Source: Russula earlei (taxonomy: Eukaryota; Basidiomycota; Agaricomycetes; Russulales; Russulaceae). Taken from it: a DNA stretch of 30,959 bases. Both the position numbers and the translations under genes were made by a program. This document shows positions 1-8,764 of the stretch, one piece after another. The notes below the pieces were generated by a model that did not search any database, was not told the DNA's origin, and saw only the letters and a program-made list of their open reading frames with translations. Location: assembly GCA_025769875.1 (NCBI GenBank), contig JAGFNK010000602.1, forward strand, positions 1 to 30,959. The letters are read 5' to 3'. Numbering within the stretch: position 1 is the stretch's first letter; each line of letters opens with the position of its first letter.

Positions 1-415
1 CGCGCACGTCTTCAGCACAGACCATGGAGGGGGTCATTTCTAATGACCAAGTTGTCTCTCTGCTCCAAGATCAAAAGCGGAGCCATCAAGAGCTGATTGT
101 GAAAATACAATCTCTTCATCAACAAGTTTCCGTCCTCACACAAACAGTAATCATGCAAGCATCGCAACTGAGTGCGGCGAATGCACACTGCACGATCGCC
201 CAGCGAGAGGCCAATGATTTGCACGAAGCTGGAAAATCAGCGAAAAAAAAACCACATTCTTCAACAAAGATCAAGGCCCGGTTTGTAACGCATCCCGAGC
301 TGAAGGAAGCATTTGAAGCAGAGGAACAAAACCGAATTACCCGGGAGAGACAAGAAGTACAAAAGCGCACTGAGAAAGCTGCTGAAGATTCTGCCCATGC
401 AATACAAATTAGTAA

Positions 416-513
416 GGCCCCTTTTACCAACCGAGAATTCTTGAATCTTGAACTTGAACTTGGATTTCGGGATTTTCCAGGAGTGACAGGAGTGACAGGA
501 GTGATGTAAGTGA
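416..513 (+). repeat. Left terminal inverted repeat of MITE
   Basis: 98 bp, pairing with 872-969 with three mismatches, all in the inner half. Similarity continues weakly to about 538 with an indel. Confidence 0.9.
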
Positions 514-871
514 TATGATGTATATAATAAATTAATATGCATTTTTTTTTGTTGTCATTTGCATATTCACATATTTGGGGTTACACATGATGTGTCAGCA
601 TCAAACTCGGAGTCGAGCAGTCCAACTCAAGCTCAACATCTGGGTGCTTGCAGCCCCATTTTCACCAGAGCTGCACATACAAAATTTGCACAAAGATGTG
701 CACCCACACATTGGTGACACATATTCTGCCTTAATGACATGCTTGCAATACCCCACTTGGAAGGAGTGGAAGGAAGGGTTAGAAAAAATATTTTACATAT
801 CACATGTAAACCCAGCAAATCACACTGGAAAATAACTCATATTTGAAATGGACTCATATTAGTTTATTATG

Positions 872-969
872 TCACTTACATCACACCTGTCATTCCTGTC
901 ACTCCTGGAAAATCCCAAAATCCAAGTTCAAGTTCAAGATTCAAGAATTCTCGGTTGGTAAAAGGGGCC
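872..969 (-). repeat. Right terminal inverted repeat of MITE
   Basis: Reverse complement of 416-513 with three mismatches. It is followed directly by the TAA target duplication at 970-972 and by the resumed host reading frame. Confidence 0.9.
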
Positions 970-1538
970 TAAAGGTACTGTCTCAAAGGTTTTCGACAAC
1001 TCTCTTTCATCATACAAGCACAAGGAAGACCTCACGATCATTGCAGGTGCACTCGAGCTCTCGATGGAGGGCACCACATCTGAGCTCACCACACGAATCA
1101 AAGAGCACCTTGCTGCACATCCAGAGTTGGAAATCAACCAACAGATTATGGGACTCTATGGCAGACGACGTAGTAGTATGCTGTATCACTCCTCATTGTC
1201 CCTGGCCTCCGAGTCATCAGGAGGACCCTCAAACACAGCACAACCGTTTGCGCAACTGTCTTCACTGACACACCACTCGGTTTTTGCTTACAGCACTACA
1301 CCTTACAATAGTACTGTACCATCATTCCAGACTGAAGAAGAACTGGATTTCACTCAATTAGATGCCCATTACAACTGTTTTCCTTAGTCCCCACCTAATC
1401 AAATTGCCTATGTAAATATGACAGGGATGTTTCATCCCAGGCGGACTTCAATTCGGCATGTGTTACATGTCTGTTACTTTCGTGACATTTGTGACTGGCG
1501 AGATGGTCGTGAACTGGTGAGTTCCCCATAGGTGATAG

Positions 1539-1604
1539 TACAAACAGTGCAGTCCATAGTTCAGGTGTTCCAGCATCTTCCAGACCCCAAACCACTTGGT
1601 AACA
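1539..1604 (-). repeat. Truncated 3' LTR of gypsy-1
   Basis: Matches 5660-5725 (the start of the 5' LTR) over 66 bp with four substitutions, and begins TGTTACC on the minus strand. The purine-rich tract immediately before it (minus strand GAAGGAGGGGTAA) fits a polypurine tract. The rest of the LTR is absent; similarity stops abruptly below 1539. Confidence 0.75.
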
Positions 1605-1620
1605 TTACCCCTCCTTCAGA
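1605..1620 (-). promoter_or_regulatory. Polypurine tract of gypsy-1
   Basis: The minus strand reads CTGAAGGAGGGGTAA directly before the LTR start TGTTACC. This is the expected place and composition for the plus-strand DNA primer. Compare the purine runs before the LTRs of gypsy-3 and the copia element. Confidence 0.65.
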
Positions 1621-1679
1621 TTGGTGGTCCCACACACCAATGATTCTAAAATCAAGTGGTGGGGTTAATGCCATCATCA

Positions 1680-2648
1680 TCAAGGGGAAGAGGGTGACGC
1701 GGTGAAGGTGTATTGGCCTTCTTCTGCTGCCTCATAGGCAGCCAATGCTGAGGCCACTATCGCCTCTGACTCCTCAGTGATGGCTGAAGGAGACATGATC
1801 TGTGGGAGTCTGTCAGAGTCCCTGGGTAACCTCCTGACTGGAGGTGTGTCAGAGCAGAGAGGGGTCATAGTGAAAGGTTCTTGAAAGGTCCTGGATCCTT
1901 CTCCTTTTGCTACCTGCAGGATGCACGGGTTAGCAATGTCCTCCCTCTCCTGGTCGGACTTCCTCTTCCTGCTTGGGTGTGGCCAGTTCCCATCCTCGGT
2001 GGAAGGGGCATGATCTGATGGGTGCGTAGGAATGATGATAGGGAGGTACCAAGCAATGTGAGGCAGCATCTGCTGCCAATTGGTCGTGGCAATACTGGTG
2101 GGGCAGTGGACAGTACTTATTGAAGTGTCCTACCTTGCCACAATACTTGCATTGGTTCCTCTTCCTCCTCCTCCCTTCTATCATGTTCAGTTGCTGAGGC
2201 TCAGAATGAACTCAGCTGTTGCAGTAGAGTGCTTCTCCACTGCTGCTATAGGAGTGGTAGTAGATGGAGCTCTGGGGGGAAGGGTTTGGTGACGCTTCTG
2301 ATCCTGCCCCTCCTTGAAGGCGCATACTGGACATGGTTTGGAGGACACCAACCTCCTCCTCTGAGTACCCTTGCACTGTCGTAGGTGCAGGGCTGGCTGG
2401 TACTGGTTCTGGGGTAGAGGTATCATACCCCTGAGCAATGTCTGCCAAAGGCAGCTGAGGGACAAAGACGGGTAAAGGGGGAATGGGCTGCCCAGCCCGG
2501 TAGTTGGTAAGGAGTTCTTCAGCCCAGATATCTGGAGGTGTTTCTCCCTGGCTACAACCTGCTTCAATGAACTCCCAACAACATGAGCGTACTTTGGCTG
2601 CCGCCATTCTCTCCTTGGCTTCAGCCCTGCCATCTCTCTACTCCTCAC
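1680..2648 (-). pseudogene. Gypsy-1 post-pol accessory region with CCHC zinc knuckle
   Basis: This lies downstream of the chromodomain and ends about 75 bp before the 3' LTR. The stretch begins around MAAAKVRSCCWEFIEAGC (2607), continues through a Pro/Ser/Thr-rich linker, then RRKRNQCKYCGKVGHFNKYC (about 2170-2110), a C-x2-C-x4-H-x4-C knuckle. After a frameshift comes an acidic tail ending EEGQYTFTASPSSP (stop at 1680-1682). Three overlapping frames are needed to read it, so it is broken. Gag-type knuckles bind nucleic acid. Finding one after the integrase rather than in gag marks this as an extra ORF. Comparable third ORFs are known to me from basidiomycete gypsy elements, from memory and not verified here. 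Confidence 0.6.
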
Positions 2649-3366
2649 TTCTCGGCTAGGTATTTGCTGAGCTTGTAGCGCAGCTGTTTCTCCTCTTCTT
2701 CGAGCACCTTATAATTAGCTTCCAACATTTCTTGTTGGGTGTAAAGGTGGTCTAAGCAGTAGAGCTCTGCCTGCAGCCCATAGTTGCCTAGCAGGTAGAG
2801 GGTCTGTCTCCAGTGCCCTTCGAACTGCCTCTCTGTGTCAAAGCAGTCTAAATTGTGTTCGTCTTGGCCATGATTATAGAGGTTGTAACAAGGGGTGGCC
2901 TGGAGGATCTTGCCATAGTCTCCATGGCCTTCTCCATTCTTCCCCCTTACTCTCGGCTCTCCCAAGGCAATGTCATAGGCCACATACCTGGCCAGTTTGT
3001 TGCCCCAAGTCATACCATCAGGGATGTCAATCCCTGTGTGGTGTCTGTCAGCATCCCATCGTACCCAAGGCTCTCCAGGGTGGGCAACCTGGTCAAGAGT
3101 GCTAGTAGGGGATGTCACATCCAAGTCCCCAGGCTGAACATCGACTTGGTCAGCAGGGGGTCCAAATTCAAGGGGACACATGTCCGCTTCTCCTTCTCCA
3201 GTGCTATGTTCATCCATTCCTTGGAAGAAGGTGAGAGGGAAGCATCAGGAGCGGTGATTTCAAGTGGCCCCTCTGCACCAGAGAGGTCGGATTGGGGAAC
3301 AATCTCGTTAGTGGGAGTTTGGGACATTTGTGAGCAACAATATGGGGGTGAGGAAGTAGAGGGCAT
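2645..3366 (-). pseudogene. Gypsy-1 post-pol accessory ORF, N-terminal part
   Basis: Continues directly after the chromodomain. A first frame (3366 to about 3217) runs MPSTSSPPYCC... and shifts into a 190-residue frame (3217-2645). The latter is acidic at first, has WVRWDADRHHTGIDIPDG in the middle and ends in a Glu/Lys-rich probable coiled coil (LEANYKVLEEEEKQLRYKLS) before a stop. It shows no enzymatic motif. The position between chromodomain and CCHC knuckle suggests that it and the next segment were one accessory protein. Function unknown. Confidence 0.6.
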
Positions 3367-3369
3367 CTT

Positions 3370-3678
3370 TTGCTGGACTTTTATAACCTGTATGGCAGCG
3401 GGGTTCTTTCTGTGGTATTCCTCTATTAGTCTAGACGCTTTGATGTTCTCTACTGGCTCCCAAGAGTCATGGGCTTCGGAGTATCTATCCTTCCCACTGA
3501 ACTTGATACTCCACTTGTTTCCTCCTTCCAGTTCGTCTTGAACCTAAAATCATTGCTACTTCATATTCCTCTTCTCCTTCCACCAATTCTGCTTCTGGAT
3601 TGGTGTAGTTGGCCCCATGCTCCTCTGTCTCCTTGTAAGGTGTCAATAAGGATGCATGAAATGCATTATGGATCCTCT
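3370..3678 (-). pseudogene. Gypsy-1 integrase C-terminus and chromodomain
   Basis: It starts at an abrupt junction with gag and reads IHNAFHASLLTPYKETEEHG, the typical end of a chromovirus integrase. It continues through EGEEEYEVAMILGSRR and VEYQVQWEG, the first half of a chromodomain. A frameshift near 3484 leads to SEAHDSWEPVENIKASRLI, the second half with the diagnostic WEP, then EYHRKNPAAI. Chromodomains steer integration to marked chromatin. The catalytic DDE core and HHCC finger are absent, so this is a tail only. Confidence 0.85.
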
Positions 3679-5040
3679 TTAGACATGGACAATTGTTGTA
3701 GCTCCATGAAAGCATCTTCAGGCTCTGTGGTGTCTTTGAATTCTCTGAAGAAGTCATCCACAAATTCGGTCCAAAAGAGCATGTCAGTTGGATCCAGCTG
3801 CATACGTGCATAGGGAGATGGCGGGTCCCCATTTCTTTTTGCTTGTACCAGGTTCGTTTGGTTGACCACCCATTCATGCACCTTCTCTCCTTTGATGTAG
3901 GTGAGAGCTAGGGCTACTCACTTCATTGGAATAGTCATGGTCGGGTTGTCACTGTTAAGCAGATTCCATAGATTGAAATTTGAAGACTTCAGGAGGGTCT
4001 CCTTTCAGAGATCCATTGCCTCCATGGGGGCCTGGTGCTGGCTAAGGTGCCAGGTTCACCCCTGGTCCTACAGGAGGTGCTGCAGGTGGTCCCCCTCCTG
4101 GAGGGCCTCCTCTGGGTGGGCCTCCTCCTGGTACTGGTGGACCTGTGGGTCCAAAGGGGACTCCTCCACCTCCAGGTGGTCCTCCTGCACCAGGTGGATG
4201 GCCTCCAGGGTTTATTACAATGGTAGGCCCTGTTCTTCCACCTGCTGTCTTGGTGGCAATGGTGGCTGTCTGCATCGCTGCAATGGTAGCCATTTCAACC
4301 AATTCTTCTGGTTCTTCAACAATTGTTGGTTCAATGGGCGAGACATGTACTGTCTGCTCTAGTCCTTCAGCTAGCTCCAATACTTCTGGTGCTTCTGCTT
4401 TCTGATCTGTAGTTGGAGGGTCCGACTTCTCTGTTTCTCCACTTGATGACTTTTGTATCAATGGAGCTGGGTTGTCTACTACTGGGCTTCTGGGTTCCCA
4501 ATGAGTAGTATAAGGATCTGTCTTGATTCCTATACCTAGAACCTTATATTTGTCAATGTCTTCGTCCTCTTCTGCCCTTTGTGGTAATCAACAAAGTACC
4601 ACTGATTGTTGATGTATTCGCAAGGAAGGTAGCTTCCTTTGTATTGGACCTCATATCTGTTAGGCCCTTCCTGGTCTGCCCAACACCAGATGGCAGTTCC
4701 TTTGATTCCTGAGGGTAAATCGTCCCTCTATCTAGCTTTGAACCAACTGAACTTGGTTCCTTGCTTCGCTTTCTGGTTGAACTTTATGCATATGCTATGT
4801 TCACCTTCGATCTCCAGTTTGTCCGCTTGCCACTGCCTTTCCTAGGGAGTCGGGACTTGTGTGCCCACTTACCACTGTCTCTGCCAATGACAGTAGGGGT
4901 CTTTACAAAAGTATGTGTGTGTTCAACCATGCTCGAGAGTCACGTAGTACACCTTCTTCTTGTTGTGGAGAGGTCTGTATAGATTCTCTCCCTTGACTAC
5001 TTCAGCGTAGGTTGCTGACCGTATGATGACTAGATCCTAG
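3670..5040 (-). pseudogene. Gypsy-1 gag (degenerate)
   Basis: Read from about 5040: DLVIIRSATYAEVVKGENLY..., then AIWCWADQEGPNRYEVQYKG, an acidic Glu/Pro segment (4461-4250) and a Gly/Pro repeat (GGPPGGGGVPFGPTGPPVPG, 4210-4050). The capsid-like core follows with LTYIKGEKVHEWV and FWTEFVDDFFREFKDTTEP (3905-3720). At least four in-frame stops (one at 3918-3920 where Arg is expected) and frameshifts break it. It ends ELQQLSMSKED, where normal gag should continue but integrase tail sequence begins. Gag forms the virus-like particle of the retrotransposon. Confidence 0.75.
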
Positions 5041-5216
5041 TCTTAAGGCTTCCTGCCTATTTCTGGTTCGCTTTCACAGCAATGTCTGTGATAGAAGCTC
5101 GACTTATGTTAAGGCTCCAAAGTGCCTTAAATAAGATCAATGGTTGTGTCTATAAACACGTCCTACCAATGCAGATATGCTTGAGTCAAGCAAGCAATAC
5201 TCATGGAGGGAAGGAG

Positions 5217-5725
5217 TGTTAGATCCTTCTGGAGTATGGCAATAAGATGAGAGGGGCTCTGCAGATGGGGTAGGAGTCAACTGTTTGGGATTGGCAAACT
5301 AAGTTGAGCTTAGGGCTCAACTGTTACAACTGGGGGCTTTATATAGCCCTACAGGAATAAGGTTCATGCTACTGTAGTACTGGTTGGTGCTATAGAAGCA
5401 AAAGGCGGCTCATAGAAGCGACGTTGCCTCTATGTAAACGATCGCAGTGCTGGAAGCATTAAGTGCTTCCCTAGTAACAATCTCAGTGTCATAAGTACTT
5501 TCCTAATCAAGGAAGTGATGTATGTGGCAGTACAGGATCATCTGGGACAGAAGCAATGCTACTCATTGCTTCTTTAGTACATCTTCAGAAAGATACAATC
5601 AATGTGTTCCAAACGCGATATCAACGGACATAAACAGTCAAGATCTGACGCACACATGATACAAACAGTGCAGTCCATAGTTCAGGTGTTCCGGCATCTT
5701 CTGGACCCCAAACCACTCGGTAACA
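5217..5725 (-). repeat. 5' LTR of gypsy-1 (509 bp)
   Basis: The plus strand runs from TGTTAGATCC to CGGTAACA, so on the minus strand the LTR begins TGTTACCG and ends GGATCTAACA, giving TG...CA ends. It contains a TATA box (5338-5346) and a hairpin just downstream. Its outer 66 bp recur in the 3' LTR remnant. The leader 5041-5216 between LTR and gag has no evident coding content. Confidence 0.75.
5302..5346 (-). promoter_or_regulatory. TATA box and start-site hairpin in gypsy-1 LTR
   Basis: On the minus strand a TATATAAAG box is followed after about 20 nt by AGTTGAG-CCCTAAG-CTCAACT, a perfect 7-bp stem with a 7-nt loop (5302-5322). Similar arrangements occur in the other LTR-type sequences here. 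Confidence 0.55.
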
Positions 5726-5995
5726 CTGTTCAAGACAATCAATCCTTCCCTGGAAAGGATGAGAAGCCGCGCAGTCATGGGCTTGATATGCAGAGTCCAG
5801 CAACGTTTCTTCTTCAGACTTTTCTTTGTCATCCATTGTAGCTGTGAGGTGATGCTCCTGCCACTTCTGGCAAAAAATGCACTGGGACAGATGTGTCATG
5901 ATGGCATGCAGCCTTTCATTGTATCTCCAAGTCAAAGGCTTATGATGATAAGTCTTTTGGCCGCTTCTGCCAAACAGGGACCATGACACAGACAT
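5726..5995 (-). pseudogene. Unrecognised ORF fragment abutting gypsy-1
   Basis: A minus-strand frame starts at 5995 with MSVSWSLFGRSGQ, then SQCIFCQKWQEHH and EKSEEETLLDSAYQAHD. It is open up to the first base of the gypsy-1 5' LTR and continues artificially for about 35 codons into the LTR. The charged composition suggests genuine coding ancestry, but I do not recognise the family. If gypsy-1 inserted here, the minus-strand TSD would be AACAG. No matching flank survives at the truncated 3' end. Confidence 0.35.
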
Positions 5996-6680
5996 AAAAC
6001 CACTGCATCTGTGAACAAGAATTTCTTTGGCTTTGGAGATGTCTAAGAAGGGACCTCAAAATGGAGAGCTGGGATGAGGATATGGAGTGAATGAAAAATG
6101 GTGGTGGTGGGATTTACATATTGAGCTCCAGCCTGCTCATATGTTCCTGCCATGCTTTATGCACTTGAGCCAAATAGATTTGAGCAAGCTGAGCCAATGA
6201 TTGGCTTGTGGCGAAGTGGGCTAGTTAGCCATGGAATTCCCAATTGCAGCATGAAACACATTGTTGGCAATGTGTGATGATGTGTAGTGTCTCATTGTTA
6301 AGTCCAATGTGGGACCAGCCTCAGAGGACAAGCAGTTCTGCTTAGTTCTGGTCTGAGTGAAAGACAAGACAATAAAAATGGGAATGTGGAATTTGCATAC
6401 TGCCTGCATGTGCCTTGCATGAGAATATGCTTATTGAAATGCAGTGGCTTCCTTTTCTGGAAATAGGTATGATCTGCATGCATGGAGAGAGAGGGAAGAG
6501 GAAGGGAAGATGCAAGCAAGCAACTGTGGGGGAGAGAGAAGAGAGTGAATCCAGGGAAGATCAAAGTGCCAGCATGAGGAGGTACATACATTCTTGTGGG
6601 GTCAACCAATCCCCCCCCAATCACATGTACAATGCAACACATATGCACATACAGATATTGATATTAGCAATGAGACAAAG
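5996..6680. other. Intergenic stretch without recognisable gene
   Basis: Short ORFs on both strands lack conserved motifs. It holds a GA-rich run (6483-6545) and a C run (6609-6617). It lies downstream of the Spt5-like gene stop at 6681-6683. Confidence 0.5.
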
Positions 6681-7060
6681 TTATTTCATGAGTAAATTTA
6701 CAACATCCTGTTCATAAAAGTATGAAACAGCCTCAGAAGCCTCCAGCTCAACAGTGCAGCACCTGTGTTTTGACTCAATCACTTTCCCCACTTGCCCAGT
6801 CCAGTGGTGTCCAATAATGAGTACCTTGTTGCCTTCGGATGGCGGCCATGGGATTAGATAGGTTGGGTTGATGGAAATCTGGGTGGGTCTCCCACTCTGG
6901 ATCACAGAGACAACAACTTCATTTGATTGTGCTTCGATCTTTTGCCTTGCAGCTGGAACTGTCTTTGCACCAAGTCCCTCTATCTTGGCATGTAAAGATG
7001 ACGTTGGGACACCCCAAACATGAAATGGGATACATTCCTCACATAACCATTCCTGGATTT

Positions 7061-7135
7061 CTTCCGCAAAGAGCCAGTGTTTCCAGACTCATTTGGAATA
7101 AGCATGAAGAATTCAGTATTCACCAAAGAACTCAC
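7061..7135 (-). other. Intron of the Spt5-like gene (75 bp)
   Basis: Donor GTGAGT, acceptor GCGGAAG. Splicing joins ...LPQGP to EIQEWLCEE and keeps the frame open to the stop at 6681. A nearer-looking CAG acceptor 8 bp downstream would hit a stop, which favours this one. Confidence 0.6.
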
Positions 7136-7281
7136 CAGGTCCTTGAGGCAGGCTCCAAGGCGAGGATGCGCTCTCCTCGTGTTCCACAGGTTCTGGAGTG
7201 ATTGACCTCGGTAGATCTTCTGGAGGAGGCGTAAGGTTGGAGCAACTCGACGACGCTATCGACATATGTCTATCAAAAACG

Positions 7282-7333
7282 CTTGTGAGGGGAGACGTAA
7301 TGAATGGGTCATCATGGTTCGTGAGGAACTCAC
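7282..7333 (-). other. Intron of the Spt5-like gene (52 bp)
   Basis: Donor GTGAGT, acceptor CACAAG. Splicing joins KLDDIQL with DVFDRHMSIASSS, avoiding the TGA at the exon edge. Confidence 0.65.
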
Positions 7334-7794
7334 TCGAGTTGAATATCATCAAGCTTGACCCGTTGGCGTAGTGGGCCATGAGACATCAGCTTTGCATCCA
7401 ATTCAACATCGACACTACTGCCGTCGTCTGCTTTGACGAGACCATGATACCCCTTTAGGGGACCTCTGATAATAGAGACTCTCCATCCCTCCCAAATGCC
7501 ATTGCGCTCAGGCTTGGGCAGAGCCATGGTTTGGATGCCCAAAACTGCTATGTTGTCTTGGTCAATCAGAACCTGAAGACTGTCTGTATTTGCTGGAAGA
7601 ATGGATCTCAATAAACTCACACACTGCCCATTGGTCTCGTCTATAATCTCTGCTCTGCCACCAGAGATTTGCATTACAAGGCCCCTGCGTGTGGCCCCAC
7701 CTGCCCCAGGAAATTCGACATACAGACCACGCTTGAGTTGGAAAAAACGGTGGGGAGCAGCATAAAACTGAAGGCTAAATGCTGATGTATGAAT

Positions 7795-7859
7795 CTATAT
7801 GACCAAGCATCAGTGAGTGAGACATCAGTGAAGCAGAGAGGAGGGATGGAGATGCACAC
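7795..7859 (-). other. Intron of the Spt5-like gene (65 bp)
   Basis: Donor GTGTGC, acceptor CATATAG. Splicing joins SFLDKKTNTE to IHTSAFSLQFYAAPHRFF and continues open through YVEFPGAGGATRRGLVMQ, a good match to the expected protein type. Confidence 0.7.
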
Positions 7860-8117
7860 CTCTGTATTGGTTTTCTTATCTAGAAAACTCACTTTGCGTT
7901 CCTTGTGATCCACAGTAATGACCATGCCAAAGCAATCCAACCAGTGGATCTTGACATAGTTGCCTGTGAGAAAATAAGGAACCAGCTCCTGTAAGGTGAT
8001 ACTGATTTTAAGGCCAGAATCCTGTTCGGGAATTTGAGTGACAACATCTGCAACATTGTTTTGAATGTCTCTGATTCAGCCAATAATACCAGCATATTCG
8101 CCTGATATCACAAGGAT

Positions 8118-8764
8118 CCTGTTACCTATCTGAACTGAATCCTGGGTGAAACGTCTGAGACTTGCTGTCACAGTAACTAGCTGTGTCAGTTCTCAAGCGC
8201 AAAGACAAGTTGATAGTAGAGATGTGTTTAAGAAATGGGCCGGTTCCCATGTATAAAGAGTAAGGATCCCTGCAGTGGTTGAAGTGTTTTATGCTAAACA
8301 GGTTATGGCCAATAGACCCTTCCTAGTACAACTCAGACAGTGGAGAAGCTAGGGTAAGTTTGTAATGGGATAGACTAGGGCTGGTTCCACTAGCTATATG
8401 CGTTCAAGTCCATCAGAGACCTTGAACAATGCAGAGAGAAGAGGAAGGTAGGTCTTTAAGGAGGAGAGCTCTTCTCAGTAGAGTGAAGAGAGACTCTTAG
8501 GGGAGGAAGGGAGAGGCAAAGAGTAGATGGTGGATGGTGTGTGTGTGTTAAGAGTTGATGAAATGGAGAGGTGGATGTGGTTTTGAGGATTAGGAGCGAA
8601 GTGGGTTGCAGGCAAATATGTTTGGACAAGAGTAGGTTGGATTCTACAAGAGACCAAGCTTAGGGCTTTGGTCACAAAGTACTGAGCTTATATATACAGG
8701 AGAAGCGCAGCAATAGCCTGTTACCTATCTGAACTGAATCCTGGGTGAAACATCTGAGATTTGC
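8118..8764 (-). repeat. 48-bp exon duplication flanking a 551-bp insertion
   Basis: 8118-8165 and 8717-8764 are direct copies (two differences) encoding ASLRRFTQDSVQIGNR and ANLRCFTQDSVQIGNR in the same frame of the Spt5-like gene. Between them 8166-8716 is foreign. On the minus strand it has TATATATA (8689-8696), then a hairpin (8652-8673), CT-rich leader sequence and no ORF, so it resembles the promoter/R-U5 part of an LTR. The duplication is far longer than the 4-6 bp made by LTR integration. Confidence 0.65.
8652..8696 (-). promoter_or_regulatory. TATA box and hairpin in the inserted LTR-like DNA
   Basis: The minus strand TATATATA is followed after about 15 nt by GACCAA...TTGGTC (8652-8673) with CCCTAAG in the loop. 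That is the same loop as in gypsy-1 with a different stem. Confidence 0.5.

Larger units (their letters stand above)
416..969. mobile_element. 554-bp MITE, PIF/Harbinger (Tourist-like) type
   Basis: The ends are long inverted repeats beginning GGCCCCTTTTACCAACCGAG, flanked on both sides by TAA (413-415 and 970-972). A 3-bp TWA target duplication and GG(G)CC-type ends are the hallmark of PIF/Harbinger elements and their Tourist MITEs. The roughly 360-bp interior has no convincing coding content, so it is non-autonomous and would need a Harbinger transposase in trans; none is in this window. Each arm carries short tandem GGAGTGACA-like units. The left arm supplies 31 extra codons and a stop to the disrupted host gene. 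Only 3 mismatches separate the two arms, so the insertion looks fairly recent. Confidence 0.88.
24..1387 (+). pseudogene. Coiled-coil / SAP-like protein gene interrupted by a MITE
   Basis: The first part (24-415) encodes a charged Gln/Glu/Lys-rich helical segment likely to form a coiled coil. It ends ...HAIQISK. The reading frame resumes exactly at 973 with GTVSKVFDNSLSSYKHKEDL and runs open to a stop at 1385-1387. The tail has a helix-turn-helix pattern (LTIIAGALELS, TTSELTTRIKEHL, IMGLYGRRR) resembling the SAP-like end of repeated basidiomycete proteins, then a Ser/Thr-rich end. Removing the 554-bp insert plus one TAA copy restores one open frame of roughly 270 residues with no stop, so the insertion is the only visible lesion. 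As it stands, the frame reads 31 residues into the MITE and stops at 507-509. The frame is open upstream of the ATG at 24, so the gene may start outside the window. Function is unknown; SAP domains usually bind DNA or chromatin, and this assignment is an inference. Confidence 0.7.
1539..5725 (-). mobile_element. Gypsy-1: internally deleted Ty3/gypsy chromovirus
   Basis: Read on the minus strand, the order is 5' LTR (5725-5217), leader, degenerate gag, integrase C-terminus with chromodomain, post-pol accessory region with a CCHC knuckle, polypurine tract and a 66-bp remnant of the 3' LTR (1604-1539). The ends of the two LTRs match over 66 bp with four differences. Protease, RT, RNase H and the integrase core are missing: gag jumps straight to the integrase tail near 3678. 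It is therefore a non-autonomous deletion derivative, also decayed by stops and frameshifts. The 5' LTR follows an unrelated minus-strand ORF (5726-5995), which it may interrupt. Confidence 0.82.

Noticed and set aside
575..835. 86-codon ORF inside the MITE
   Set aside because: No transposase motif, no codon-like pattern; treated as MITE filler.
1395..1595. 66-codon minus ORF sharing GTPELWTALFV with 5621-5995
   Set aside because: The shared part is the 66-bp LTR sequence of gypsy-1, not a protein family.
2855..3541. 228-codon plus-strand ORF
   Set aside because: Antisense shadow of the gypsy-1 accessory ORF and chromodomain.
3901..4362. Trp/Cys/Ser-rich plus-strand ORF
   Set aside because: It is the reverse strand of the Gly/Pro-rich gag segment; the composition is explained by that repeat.
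8380..8420. Possible tRNA/SINE B box (GTTCAAGTCC) in the insertion
   Set aside because: No paired A box, cloverleaf or poly-A tail at a sensible distance.
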